This document shows, one piece after another, positions 1 through 8,715 of a stretch of DNA of 64,000 nucleotides (position 1 is the stretch's first letter; every line of letters begins with the position of its first letter). The stretch is from the NCBI RefSeq assembly GCF_004138325.1, contig NZ_SBLB01000005.1, forward strand, positions 1 through 64,000. The letters run 5' to 3'. This stretch comes from Spirosoma sordidisoli. GTDB lineage: Bacteria > Bacteroidota > Bacteroidia > Cytophagales > Spirosomataceae. The notes under the pieces were generated by a model, which saw only the letters and a list, made by a program, of their open reading frames with translations, searched no databases and was not told the DNA's origin. A program made the position numbers and the translations under genes.

Positions 1-115
<115 letters not shown>

Positions 116-266
116 AAATAATTGTGTACCTGATAAATCAGATACGTTGTCATTAGCCTTATTTGGTGCTAACCTATTGATATCAATACGTCAAAGAACT
201 GTCTCACATCCCTTTCGGGGGTGATTGAGGCCAACCGTTGTCGGCCTTCCTTATTGATTTGGGACT

Positions 267-298
267 GCAAAGGTAGCAGTTTGATTTGCGTTACGCAA
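267..298 (-). promoter_or_regulatory. Promoter of the rRNA operon
   Basis: On the minus strand a -7 element TACCTTTG (revcomp of 268-275) lies 20 bases downstream of a TTG (revcomp of 296-298), which matches the Bacteroidota consensus TTG-N19-21-TAnnTTTG. It sits between the stop of pruA and the 16S start, leaving a leader of about 150 bases. The match is seen directly; its use as the rRNA promoter is inferred from position. Confidence 0.65.
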
Positions 299-328
299 GA
301 CCTGCTTCAAACTTTTTTCTGTTTTTTT

Positions 329-1957
329 TCAGCTCTCCAGAAACGGATACCCGAAGTGCCTGGGACTCACGTAGGTTTCCTTAATCGTGCGTGCCGATAC
401 CCATCGAAATAAATTTAAAGCTGATCCGGCTTTGTCATTTGTTCCTGATGCGCGGGCTCCTCCGAAAGGTTGTTGACCCACTACCGCTCCTGTTGGCTTG
501 TCGTTGATATAAAAGTTACCTGCTGCGTTTTGCAGCGCCTGGGCGACCCGCTCAACCACGTATTTGTCTTTAGCGAAAATAGATCCGGTCAACGCGTAAG
601 GTGAGGTACGATCAACGAGCTTGACGATTTCATCGAAGTCAGCCGGTTCATACACATATATGGATAGTACGGGACCGAATATTTCCTCGCACATGGTTCG
701 GTAATTCGGGTCATCGACACGCAATACAGTTGGCTCTATGAAATAACCTATTGAATCATCATACGTGCCACCTGCTACTACAGACACCTGGGCGTTTTGC
801 TTTGCTTCTTCGATATAGGCTGTAATCTTCCTGAAAGACCGCTCGTCGATCACGGCGTTGATGAAGTTGCCGAAATCTTCTGTACCGCCCATCTTCATCT
901 CCCCTAGAAACGATTTAATTTTCGCTTCAACTGCTGGCCAGAGTGAAGACGGAATGTAAGCTCTGGAGGCTGCTGAACATTTTTGTCCCTGATACTCGAA
1001 AGCACCCCTGACCAGCCCCGTGGCTACCTCATCGACATGAGCCGACTCATGTACCAGTACAAAATCTTTTCCGCCTGTTTCGCCCACTATGCGCGGGTAT
1101 GATTTGTATTTACTGATGTTCTCACCAATCGTCTTCCAGATTTGCTGAAACACGGCGGTGCTTCCCGTGAAATGGATACCGGCAAAGTCAGGGTGGCTGA
1201 AAATGATCTCTCCGGCTACAGGTCCATCTACGTAAATCAGGTTGATCACCCCTGCAGGCAGACCGGCTTCTTCCAGCACTTCCATGATCACTTTTGCCGA
1301 TAGCACCTGTGTGTAGGCTGGTTTCCACACTACCGTATTGCCCATCAAGGCTGCCGAAGTGGGTAGGTTGCCAGCGATGGCGGTGAAATTAAAGGGAGTC
1401 AGTGCAAAGACAAACCCTTCTAACGGACGGTACTCGAGCCTGTTCCAGACACCAGCTGATGAGTTTGGCTGCTGCCGGTAAATTCCTTCAGCATAGTGCA
1501 CGTTAAACCGCAGAAAGTCAATCAATTCACAGGCTGAATCTATTTCTGCCTGGTACGCGTTTTTCGATTGACCAAGCATGGTGGCAGCATTGATGCGAGC
1601 CCGGTATGGCCCGGCAATTAGCTCCGCTGCTTTTAAGAAGATACTGGACCGCTGTTCCCAACTCAGGTTCGCCCAGGCCTCTTTGGCCGTTAACGCTGCC
1701 TCGATGGCCTGATGCACATGTTCGGCATCACCTTCGTGAAAATAGCCCAGCGTATGCTTATGGTCATGGGGCGGAGCAACCCGTATCGTACGGTTTGTAC
1801 GAACCTCCTGCCCGCCTATATACATGGGAATATCCGTTTCCTGAGCGCGGAAGTCGGCAATCGCCTGTATTACCGCGTTCCGCTCGGGCGATCCCGGACG
1901 ATATTCTTTTACCGGCTCATTTGTCGGCATTGGCACATTTGACTGTCCGAAAGACAT
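329..1957 (-). CDS. pruA: L-glutamate gamma-semialdehyde (1-pyrroline-5-carboxylate) dehydrogenase
   Basis: A 542-residue NAD-dependent aldehyde dehydrogenase that oxidises glutamate semialdehyde, the open form of 1-pyrroline-5-carboxylate, to glutamate, the last step of proline breakdown. The ALDH fold is complete: the general base Glu lies in VGETGGK near residue 293, the nucleophile Cys in GQKCSAASR at 327, and the substrate region TPFNFTAIAGNLP is at 187-199. The length equals that of the stand-alone P5CDH family found in Bacteroidota and eukaryotes, as opposed to the bifunctional PutA. No proline dehydrogenase gene is adjacent. The gene ends about 30 bases from the rRNA promoter on the same strand, so read-through into the rRNA operon is possible. 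The first Met fits the usual family N-terminus. Confidence 0.93.
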   Translation of the reverse strand: MSFGQSNVPMPTNEPVKEYRPGSPERNAVIQAIADFRAQETDIPMYIGGQEVRTNRTIRVAPPHDHKHTLGYFHEGDAEHVHQAIEAALTAKEAWANLSWEQRSSIFLKAAELIAGPYRARINAATMLGQSKNAYQAEIDSACELIDFLRFNVHYAEGIYRQQPNSSAGVWNRLEYRPLEGFVFALTPFNFTAIAGNLPTSAALMGNTVVWKPAYTQVLSAKVIMEVLEEAGLPAGVINLIYVDGPVAGEIIFSHPDFAGIHFTGSTAVFQQIWKTIGENISKYKSYPRIVGETGGKDFVLVHESAHVDEVATGLVRGAFEYQGQKCSAASRAYIPSSLWPAVEAKIKSFLGEMKMGGTEDFGNFINAVIDERSFRKITAYIEEAKQNAQVSVVAGGTYDDSIGYFIEPTVLRVDDPNYRTMCEEIFGPVLSIYVYEPADFDEIVKLVDRTSPYALTGSIFAKDKYVVERVAQALQNAAGNFYINDKPTGAVVGQQPFGGARASGTNDKAGSALNLFRWVSARTIKETYVSPRHFGYPFLES

Positions 1958-2057
1958 ATGTATGCATGAGTTCTGGTAGACGTGTTGAACACAAAAAATA
2001 GGTCTACCGGTTTGTTTTGAAGCGTTTTACAGGTTGCAAAACTACAAAAACCCAAAC

Positions 2058-2066
2058 TTATCCACA
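2058..2066 (+). other. Isolated DnaA box
   Basis: A perfect TTATCCACA 9-mer lies in the 198-base divergent gap between pruA and thrC, about 3.2 kb from the dense DnaA-box cluster at 5.3-5.7 kb. A single box may be chance or may help titrate DnaA. Confidence 0.4.
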
Positions 2067-2155
2067 ACGAACGCCAGTTTTCCACATTTCAAGTTCACCT
2101 TCTCCTTTCATTGAACTGATTTACCGTACTTTGTCTTTCGGTATCCTTATTTCGT

Positions 2156-3463
2156 ATGCGTTTCTACAGCACCAATAGTCCACAGGTTACTGTGACAGCC
2201 GAACAGGCTCTTTTCAACAGCATGCCCGCTGATCGGGGGCTGTATATGCCAACTCCCCTGCCTGTTCTGGGTAAATCGTTTTTTGATACTATAGCCGGAG
2301 AGTCGTTAGCCGACATTGGTTTTGCCCTCAGCAAAGCCCTTTTCGGCGACGAAATCAGTAAGGCTGACCTGGAAGAGTTAACTCATAAAGCGTTCCCGTT
2401 CGAGACTCCTGTAGTTGACCTGGAGCCCGGTAAAGTATCCGTGCTTGAGCTTTTTCATGGTCCTTCCCTGGCCTTCAAAGATGTTGGTGCCCGCTATATG
2501 GCGGCTTTGATGTCTTATTATTCCGATCGGAACGAGCAGGAAGTGAATATTCTCGTGGCCACCTCTGGTGACACTGGTGGCGCCGTCGCGATGGGCTTTC
2601 ACAATGTTCCTGGTGTTCGGGTGTCTATACTGTACCCGAGCGGACGCGTTAGTGATTTGCAGGAAAAACAGTTGACTACTCTGGGCGGTAATATTCAGGC
2701 TTTTGAAGTAGATGGTTCGTTTGACGATTGCCAGGCTATCGTCAAACAAGCGTTTGTGGACGCCGAGCTCAATGCAAGCCTTTCGTTGTCGTCGGCTAAT
2801 TCTATCAATATATTTAGATTAATACCCCAGGGCTTTTATTACGTTAGTGCGTATGGCCAGGTGTGCAAGTCCAACAAATCAATCATTTTTTCTACGCCCA
2901 GTGGCAACTTTGGGAATCTTAGCGCCGGTGCTATGGTGCAACAGATGGGCTTGCCCGTCGACCATTTCGTTGCGGCAACCAACCTAAACCATATCGTACC
3001 GACCTACCTCAAAACCGGAGCCTACAGCCCCAAACCATCGGTAGCTACGCTATCGAACGCCATGGATGTGGGAAACCCCAGTAACTTCCCCCGCTTGGCT
3101 CATTTATATGGGGATAACTACGACCGGTTTGTGGATAACGTATCCGGTTACTTCTACGATGACGCAGAGACCCAGGCCGGTATGAAACGAATCGACGATA
3201 CATATGGCTATGTGGCTTGCCCACACACAGCGATCGGCATTATGGGCCTTGAGGCTTACCTGGCAGATTCGAAAAAAGACGTTTACGGCATTGCGCTGGC
3301 AACGGCTCATCCCGCAAAATTTAAGCCTCTTGTCGAGGAAGTACTGGGTAAGTCAGTAGAAGTACCCGACCGTCTGGCAGTTCTGGCTGACCGCCCTAAG
3401 CAGAGCATCCGCATCCCGGCCGAATACGACGCCTTCAAAGAGTCGCTTCTTCAAACCTACTAG
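2156..3463 (+). CDS. thrC: Threonine synthase
   Basis: A 435-residue PLP enzyme that converts O-phosphohomoserine to threonine, the last step of threonine synthesis. The N-terminus (MRFYSTN near 1-7, RGLYMP near 27-32) and the PLP-lysine motif LAFKDVGARYM with Lys108 are typical of the short bacterial type of ThrC. The glycine-rich phosphate-binding motif SGDTGGA is near 136-142, and the C-terminal ATAHPAKF motif is present. homoserine kinase and aspartokinase genes are not in the window, so it is not in a thrABC operon here. Its stop codon overlaps that of the convergent TPR gene by four bases (CTAG at 3460-3463). Confidence 0.95.
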   Translation: MRFYSTNSPQVTVTAEQALFNSMPADRGLYMPTPLPVLGKSFFDTIAGESLADIGFALSKALFGDEISKADLEELTHKAFPFETPVVDLEPGKVSVLELFHGPSLAFKDVGARYMAALMSYYSDRNEQEVNILVATSGDTGGAVAMGFHNVPGVRVSILYPSGRVSDLQEKQLTTLGGNIQAFEVDGSFDDCQAIVKQAFVDAELNASLSLSSANSINIFRLIPQGFYYVSAYGQVCKSNKSIIFSTPSGNFGNLSAGAMVQQMGLPVDHFVAATNLNHIVPTYLKTGAYSPKPSVATLSNAMDVGNPSNFPRLAHLYGDNYDRFVDNVSGYFYDDAETQAGMKRIDDTYGYVACPHTAIGIMGLEAYLADSKKDVYGIALATAHPAKFKPLVEEVLGKSVEVPDRLAVLADRPKQSIRIPAEYDAFKESLLQTY

Positions 3464-5265
3464 TTGATCACATCGCCACGCAGTAGCCGGAATCGTTTAC
3501 GGGAGTCTGCTCCGTAGATGCTTCCGGGATACTGAGTCAGCAGCTTCTGGTATGCTTCCATAGCGGCCTGCTTGTCTTTCAGCCGCTCTTCGTAGATTTT
3601 TCCCTGGGTATACAAGGCGTCATCACCAAGAATATCCGTCGAAAACGAAGCGGTTATTTTCTTCAGATCGTCCAGTGCTTCGGTATGTTTACCCTGTTTC
3701 AGATAGGTATTGGCACGGAGCCAGAGTACTTCATCGGCCAGGCTGTGTTGTTCATATTTTTTCCACATCTGGTTGAGTTTATCCACAGCTTCGTCGGTTT
3801 TGTTCTGGAACAATAACAAGTCCACAGCGGCATACTCACGCATGGCGGCTTCTGTGCTATCCATACCCGTGTTATCCACAATCAACAGGCTAAGTTGTTC
3901 TGCGTCATTGGCTATCTCGCGGGATGTGGCCAGTTTCAACACGTCCAGAATATCTTTCGATACGGCAAAATCACCTTTGTAATAGTGTAGCTTGGCATTT
4001 TTAAGCTTGGCTTCGTACCCGAGCAGTTCTTCTTTCTGCGACTTCTCCACCTGCGAGTATAATAAGGTAGACTCCCAGGGTTCTCCTTTCAGCAAATAAA
4101 TATCGCCCTTGTCCAGCTTGCACTTATCCACAAAATTCCGGTCAGTTTTCCCCAAATCGATAGCCAGGTCAAGCACTGTCAGGGCAGTGTCTTTACTGTC
4201 CAGGTAGTTTCCGTACAGGTTGGCGGTGCTTCGCAGGGCTTCGAGCGTTTTTACATTGGTGCCGATTTCCTGGAGCATCCGCTGGTAGTCGCCAATCAGC
4301 TTTCGAATTTCAGCTTTATCGATCGGGTATGTATTTTTCACCTGCTCTTCGCGGGCGTTGATCACCAATCGACGGGCAAACGGGTAGAGCTGCCCCTGTG
4401 GATAGGTCTGGGTGATGTACTCAAACGCATCGGCCGCTGATTTATATTCTTTATTATTCAGCGCCAGCATTCCCAGATCATAAACCCGGCTACCGTTCAG
4501 CTTCATTCGTTTATCGGTAGCTTTTTCCTGAAGCAGAGCCCGACTGAATTTCTGTTTCTGGACAAAGTACCAGATCAAAAGTTCGTTATAGGCCAGTTCG
4601 TTGGGTTCCTGCTGAATCCGGCTGTAGAGCGCTTTTTCTATGGTTGGCTCTTCTTTGGTGTTCAGGTAGGGCTGCAAAGCCGCCAGCACCATTTCTTTCT
4701 TCTCGGGCTGTTTGCTGGTCGTAATAATTTCCTCTACGGTTTTTTCGGTTTGCCCCGTTGCCCGGTAAAGGGCTATAAGTTCTTCGCTGTATGCCGTTGG
4801 GTCTTTGCTGACCTCCCGGGCCGTTTCGAGCGAACGAAGCGCCCAGCGGGTCTCTCCGGCCTCTGAGAAGGCAGTTGCCAGTTTTTCCAGCTTGATAGTT
4901 GACCCTTTGCTTGATTGGAGGGCCGCGGTGTATTGTTTGGCGGCCTGTACCGTGTCGCCCTGCTGGGCGGCCGCTTGGCCGATCAGCAGATCGTAGTAAG
5001 ACCGGTTAGCTTCATCGCTTCGCTGTTGCTTACGCATGAACTTCAGTGCTTCATCTGCTTTGTTGCTTTTCTGCAGGCTGTACACATAACGCGACAGGCG
5101 AGACCAGCTCACATCATTCTTCAACAGCTTGCCATACTCGTTGGCCGCTTTCTCGAACTCGCCGGCTTTGAAGTACTCATCAGCTAGCGTGCCTCCCCCC
5201 TGTCCTTTAGCCACGCACACAGCCAGCAGCCAAATCAGCACAACAACGTTAGACCTTATTAACAT
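3460..5265 (-). CDS. Exported tetratricopeptide-repeat protein
   Basis: A 601-residue protein with an N-terminal signal peptide (hydrophobic VVVLIWLLAVCVAKG at about 7-21) followed by alpha-helical repeats with TPR character over the whole length, for example DEYFKAGEFEKAANEYGKLL near 29-48 and ALYTQGKIYEERLKDKQAAMEAYQKLL near the C-terminus. The C-terminal repeat resembles the periplasmic YbgF/BamD-like type that ends each unit with a YPGS motif. No catalytic domain is visible, so it is probably a periplasmic scaffold. The partner cannot be told from the context: it faces thrC tail to tail, and its start lies next to the putative origin. Confidence 0.8.
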   Translation of the reverse strand: MLIRSNVVVLIWLLAVCVAKGQGGGTLADEYFKAGEFEKAANEYGKLLKNDVSWSRLSRYVYSLQKSNKADEALKFMRKQQRSDEANRSYYDLLIGQAAAQQGDTVQAAKQYTAALQSSKGSTIKLEKLATAFSEAGETRWALRSLETAREVSKDPTAYSEELIALYRATGQTEKTVEEIITTSKQPEKKEMVLAALQPYLNTKEEPTIEKALYSRIQQEPNELAYNELLIWYFVQKQKFSRALLQEKATDKRMKLNGSRVYDLGMLALNNKEYKSAADAFEYITQTYPQGQLYPFARRLVINAREEQVKNTYPIDKAEIRKLIGDYQRMLQEIGTNVKTLEALRSTANLYGNYLDSKDTALTVLDLAIDLGKTDRNFVDKCKLDKGDIYLLKGEPWESTLLYSQVEKSQKEELLGYEAKLKNAKLHYYKGDFAVSKDILDVLKLATSREIANDAEQLSLLIVDNTGMDSTEAAMREYAAVDLLLFQNKTDEAVDKLNQMWKKYEQHSLADEVLWLRANTYLKQGKHTEALDDLKKITASFSTDILGDDALYTQGKIYEERLKDKQAAMEAYQKLLTQYPGSIYGADSRKRFRLLRGDVIN

Positions 5266-5755
5266 TTTATATAAAAAGTCTTTTTAAGAAAACGTTATTA
5301 CTCTTATTAAGGGTGTTGATAAGTGTATAAATAATTTGTCCACTTACCGCCCGTTCCGGTGTGGATAAGAAAGATAGGTAATCCACCTATCACTTTTCAG
5401 TTATCAACATTAAATCCATTGATTAATAAGTAAATAACATTTTATCCACAAAATGTTTGAAATCCCTTTGTGAATTTGTGCATAATTCTTATGCACAGGA
5501 TAGAGTGAGGAAAAGATGAGTCATAGGTGGTAGATATGTTGCCGTATTTCCACATTTGCAGCCGCCCAATTTTCTAATGTGAATTACTAGTTAAGTAGTC
5601 CACACGGCTTCAGTTCCTTATCAACCCATTTCCCACATATCGGGTGGAGTTATGCACACAGATATGCACAGAAAAGTTTCACTTTTTTAATTTAGAATAG
5701 ACCTGTTTTCCACCCCCGTGGATAGACCAGCTTGTGATGACCCTACCAACAACTA
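5266..5755. other. oriC: Putative chromosomal replication origin (oriC)
   Basis: This gene-free, AT-rich 490-base gap holds a cluster of DnaA-box-like 9-mers. Perfect boxes: TTATCCACA at 5442-5450 (+) and 5360-5368 (-). One-mismatch boxes: TTATCAACA at 5401-5409 (+) and 5314-5322 (-); TTATGCACA at 5489-5497 (+), 5477-5485 (-) and 5650-5658 (+). Weaker: TTATCAACC at 5618-5626 and a TATGCACA at 5663-5670. The A/T-rich stretch at about 5264-5310 could be the duplex unwinding element. mnmG (gidA) lies 1 kb away, a gene often near origins, and the rRNA operon points away from it. dnaA itself is not in the window, which is common when oriC and dnaA are unlinked. Confidence 0.78.
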
Positions 5756-6634
5756 TTATGCCTTTTTGAATACGTATATCTGACTAGACGAGTGACCCTT
5801 CTGTCCTCCCTTTATATTGGAGGCAAGGCCAATCCGTAGACTCTCCACAAAATTTGTCTGGCCGCTTCTATACCGGCTGCTCAACATGGCAATGTAAAAG
5901 GCATCGAAGACCATAGGGCGTTTATCAGCCAGTTTAAATCCGTGCTTGTCGAATAGCTTCTCTATAGTATCGGGTGTGAAATGGTACAAATGTCGGGGTA
6001 CATCATAGGCAGCCCAGTATTGCTTATAATAATTGGCGTCATAGGAGTCGCTGTTCGGTACAGCGATAAGTAATGTACCGTTGGGTGCCAGTCGGGAATG
6101 GATCTGCTCTATTGTCTCGTTTAACGTGGGTACATGTTCGAGGACATGCCACATCGTAATCATGTCTACCTGCTCCTGGTCGATTGCCGTCAGGTCGGGC
6201 TGGATGGAAATTTTTGTTTTCTGGCTGGCTATAGCGCGTGCATCCGGGTCGGGCTCCACCCCTTTAATCGCCCAGCCTGCCTGTTGACTCACCTCCAGAA
6301 AAGCACCCGTACCACAACCGATGTCCAGCAGTTTTCCGGTACCTCCAGTCAATGTTGTGATCAGTTGAAGCTTTTGTTTTAACGTAATTGTTCGGACAAA
6401 GCGATATACCGAATTAATCAAACCTCCTCCCTGATCATTATGGGACACGTACTGATCCGATTTATAATAGGCTCCGATCGATTGCTGATCCGGGCGCGGG
6501 CTTGTAAAGCGGAAATTACACGACTGGCACTGCTGAATGGTAAACTCCTGCTGGCTTACCAGATAATCTTTACAAACCAGAAAAGGCTCAAACTGAGAAT
6601 TGCCACAGATGGGGCAGGTAGTTACAGTCTCCAA
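5756..6634 (-). CDS. Class I SAM-dependent methyltransferase with N-terminal zinc-binding motif
   Basis: A 292-residue protein. The first 45 residues carry two Cys pairs (CPICGN at 7-12 and CQSCNF at 36-41) that probably bind zinc, as in the C-methyltransferase/sugar methyltransferase families. The Rossmann SAM-binding motif LLDIGCGTGAFLE is at about 102-114, and WHVLEHVPTL is the post-motif expected for Methyltransf_11/23 enzymes. The substrate is unknown; relatives act on nucleotide sugars, quinones or small metabolites. It starts 68 bases downstream of the mnmG stop on the same strand, with a hairpin between them. Confidence 0.8.
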   Translation of the reverse strand: METVTTCPICGNSQFEPFLVCKDYLVSQQEFTIQQCQSCNFRFTSPRPDQQSIGAYYKSDQYVSHNDQGGGLINSVYRFVRTITLKQKLQLITTLTGGTGKLLDIGCGTGAFLEVSQQAGWAIKGVEPDPDARAIASQKTKISIQPDLTAIDQEQVDMITMWHVLEHVPTLNETIEQIHSRLAPNGTLLIAVPNSDSYDANYYKQYWAAYDVPRHLYHFTPDTIEKLFDKHGFKLADKRPMVFDAFYIAMLSSRYRSGQTNFVESLRIGLASNIKGGQKGHSSSQIYVFKKA

Positions 6635-6664
6635 AATGATGAACAGAAAATAGTAGATACAATA

Positions 6665-6696
6665 AGGCTCCGAATATATGATATACCCGGAGCCTC
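6665..6696 (-). terminator. Stem-loop after mnmG
   Basis: AGGCTCCG and CGGAGCCT face each other around an AT-rich loop just after the mnmG stop on the minus strand. The stem is short (7-8 pairs) and the downstream U-tract is weak, so termination may be partial. Confidence 0.4.
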
Positions 6697-6702
6697 TGGT
6701 TA

Positions 6703-8562
6703 TTATCGGCCCATATAGACCAGTAATATAGATACATCGGATGGACTCACTCCGCTGATGCGCGATGCCTGTCCAATAGTAGATGGCCGTAAACGCTTCA
6801 ATTTTTCCTTTCCTTCAAACGACAGCGCTTTTAGCTGATCGTAGTCGAAAGCAGGGTTGATTGACAGATTTTCCCATTTATCGAGTTTCTCGGCATTCTG
6901 TTTTTCCCGGCTCAGGTAATCCTCATACTTAATCTCGATGACGGTCTGTTCCAGCGACTCCTCCCCTACCCCGGGCAGGTCGGGGATTTGAGAAAACAAG
7001 GAAATAACATCTTCCTGCTCAATTTCGGGGCGCTTTAGTAAGGTGTACAGGCTACTTTTTTCCCGCAGGGGTGAGCTGCCTTTCGTCTCCAGCCAATCAT
7101 TTATGTCTTCAGGTTTAAGCTTTACTTTACGTATGGCTTCTGTGAGCGTAGCTACCTCCGTCCGTTTGGCAACCATCGAGTCATAACGATCCTGCGAGGC
7201 CAGTCCGATCGCATATCCTTTTTCAGTCAGGCGAATGTCGGCGTTATCCTGCCGAAGCAGCGTTCGGTACTCGGCCCGTGATGTAAACATACGATATGGT
7301 TCTTCCGTCCCCTTCGTAATCAGGTCATCGATCAGCACCCCGATATATCCTTCAGAGCGTTTGATGGTAAATTCGGCTTCTTCGTGCGCATTTCTATGTG
7401 CATTTATGCCTGCCATAAGGCCCTGACAAGCCGCTTCTTCGTAGCCTGTTGTCCCATTAATCTGGCCGGCGAAAAAGAGGTTTTGGACAAGCCGCGTTTC
7501 GAGCGTTGGCTTTAATTGTGTCGGCGGAAAGTAGTCGTATTCAACAGCGTAGCCTGGCCTGAACATGCGCACGTTTTCAAAACCCGGAATTTTTCGCAGG
7601 GCATCATACTGTACTGTTTCCGGTAATGATGTCGAGAATCCATTCACGTACACCTCCACAGTATCCCAGCCTTCCGGTTCTACGAAAATCTGATGCCGAT
7701 CTTTATCAGCAAACCGGTTGATTTTGTCTTCTATGGAGGGGCAATAGCGGGGGCCTAGTCCTTTGATCCGACCGGTGAACATAGGCGATTTTTCAAAGCC
7801 TGTTTTCAATTCGTCATGCACATCCTGATTCGTGTACGTGATCCAGCAGCTTCGTTGCGTGGTTAATGCGGGCGTTGACGTATAGGAAAATTTGCCTGGC
7901 TTTTCATCGCCAAGTTGTTCTTCCATCAAATCATAATTCAGGCTTCTGCCGTCGACCCGGGGTGGTGTTCCGGTTTTCATTCGACCCGCTTCGAAGCCCA
8001 GTTGAGTCAATTGCTCCGTAAGCCCGGTTGCTGAACGTTCAGCTGTTCTGCCTCCACCGAACACTTTCTCGCCAATGAACATCCGTCCATTCAGGAATGT
8101 ACCGTTTGTCAGAACCACCGATTTGGCCGTAAATTCGACGCCCAGTCCAGTTTTTACGCCTACAATTCGGTTGTCTTTGACAAGAACTTCATTCACCATG
8201 TCTTGCCAAAAATCAATATTTGTATTGCTTTCGAGCGTTTTTCGCCACTCCCAGGCAAACATATTCCGATCGCTCTGGCAGCGTGGACTCCACATAGCGG
8301 GGCCTTTTGAGCGATTCAGCATTCTGAACTGAATCATGCTTTTGTCGCTGATGATGCCCGACATACCACCGAGCGCATCCACTTCGCGCACAATTTGCCC
8401 TTTGGCAACTCCGCCCATGGCCGGATTGCAGGACATTTGAGCGATGGTCTGCATATTCATAGTGATCAGCAACACACGTGAACCCATCGTAGCCGCAGCA
8501 TGTGCTGCTTCACAACCGGCATGTCCAGCGCCCACAACTATAACATCGTACGAAGCGTGCAT
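6703..8562 (-). CDS. mnmG: tRNA uridine-5-carboxymethylaminomethyl modification enzyme MnmG (GidA)
   Basis: A 619-residue FAD protein that works with MnmE to put the carboxymethylaminomethyl group on U34 of tRNAs. The dinucleotide-binding motif GAGHAGCEAA is at 11-20, the family signature GGVAKGQIVREVDALGG near 51-67, and a second GxG motif in FFAGQINGTTGYEEAACQG near 370-388. The C-terminal helical domain ends with the SGVSPSDVSILLVY motif that binds MnmE/tRNA. Length is normal for the family. The start ATG lies 22 bases from a parS-like site. Its nearness to the putative origin follows the ancestral bacterial gene order. Confidence 0.97.
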   Translation of the reverse strand: MHASYDVIVVGAGHAGCEAAHAAATMGSRVLLITMNMQTIAQMSCNPAMGGVAKGQIVREVDALGGMSGIISDKSMIQFRMLNRSKGPAMWSPRCQSDRNMFAWEWRKTLESNTNIDFWQDMVNEVLVKDNRIVGVKTGLGVEFTAKSVVLTNGTFLNGRMFIGEKVFGGGRTAERSATGLTEQLTQLGFEAGRMKTGTPPRVDGRSLNYDLMEEQLGDEKPGKFSYTSTPALTTQRSCWITYTNQDVHDELKTGFEKSPMFTGRIKGLGPRYCPSIEDKINRFADKDRHQIFVEPEGWDTVEVYVNGFSTSLPETVQYDALRKIPGFENVRMFRPGYAVEYDYFPPTQLKPTLETRLVQNLFFAGQINGTTGYEEAACQGLMAGINAHRNAHEEAEFTIKRSEGYIGVLIDDLITKGTEEPYRMFTSRAEYRTLLRQDNADIRLTEKGYAIGLASQDRYDSMVAKRTEVATLTEAIRKVKLKPEDINDWLETKGSSPLREKSSLYTLLKRPEIEQEDVISLFSQIPDLPGVGEESLEQTVIEIKYEDYLSREKQNAEKLDKWENLSINPAFDYDQLKALSFEGKEKLKRLRPSTIGQASRISGVSPSDVSILLVYMGR

Positions 8563-8583
8563 TCTTTATTAGATTTTAAAAAA

Positions 8584-8599
8584 TGTTTCACGTGGAAAC
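8584..8599. other. parS-like centromere site 1
   Basis: TGTTTCACGTGGAAAC in the mnmG upstream gap matches the widely conserved ParB-binding consensus TGTTTCACGTGAAACA at 13 of 16 positions; it equals the consensus with one G inserted in the right half. GTTTC and GAAAC form the outer arms. parA and parB genes are not in the window. The site is real as sequence; ParB binding is inferred. Confidence 0.5.
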
Positions 8600-8660
8600 T
8601 TTTCACAAAATTGACTGGTGCCCAATTTTTACACCAAAATTATACGGATGAGTGGGTAAC

Positions 8661-8694
8661 AAAAAACCGTACCTGTTTGTGCCACAGGTACGGT
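8661..8694 (-). terminator. Intrinsic terminator of the DUF4175 gene
   Basis: On the minus strand CCGTACCTGT and ACAGGTACGG form a 10-pair stem with a short loop, followed by a run of six U. It lies just after the stop at 8716 and is a good rho-independent terminator. Confidence 0.8.
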
Positions 8695-8715
8695 TGAATA
8701 TAATTGGTTGAAAAT

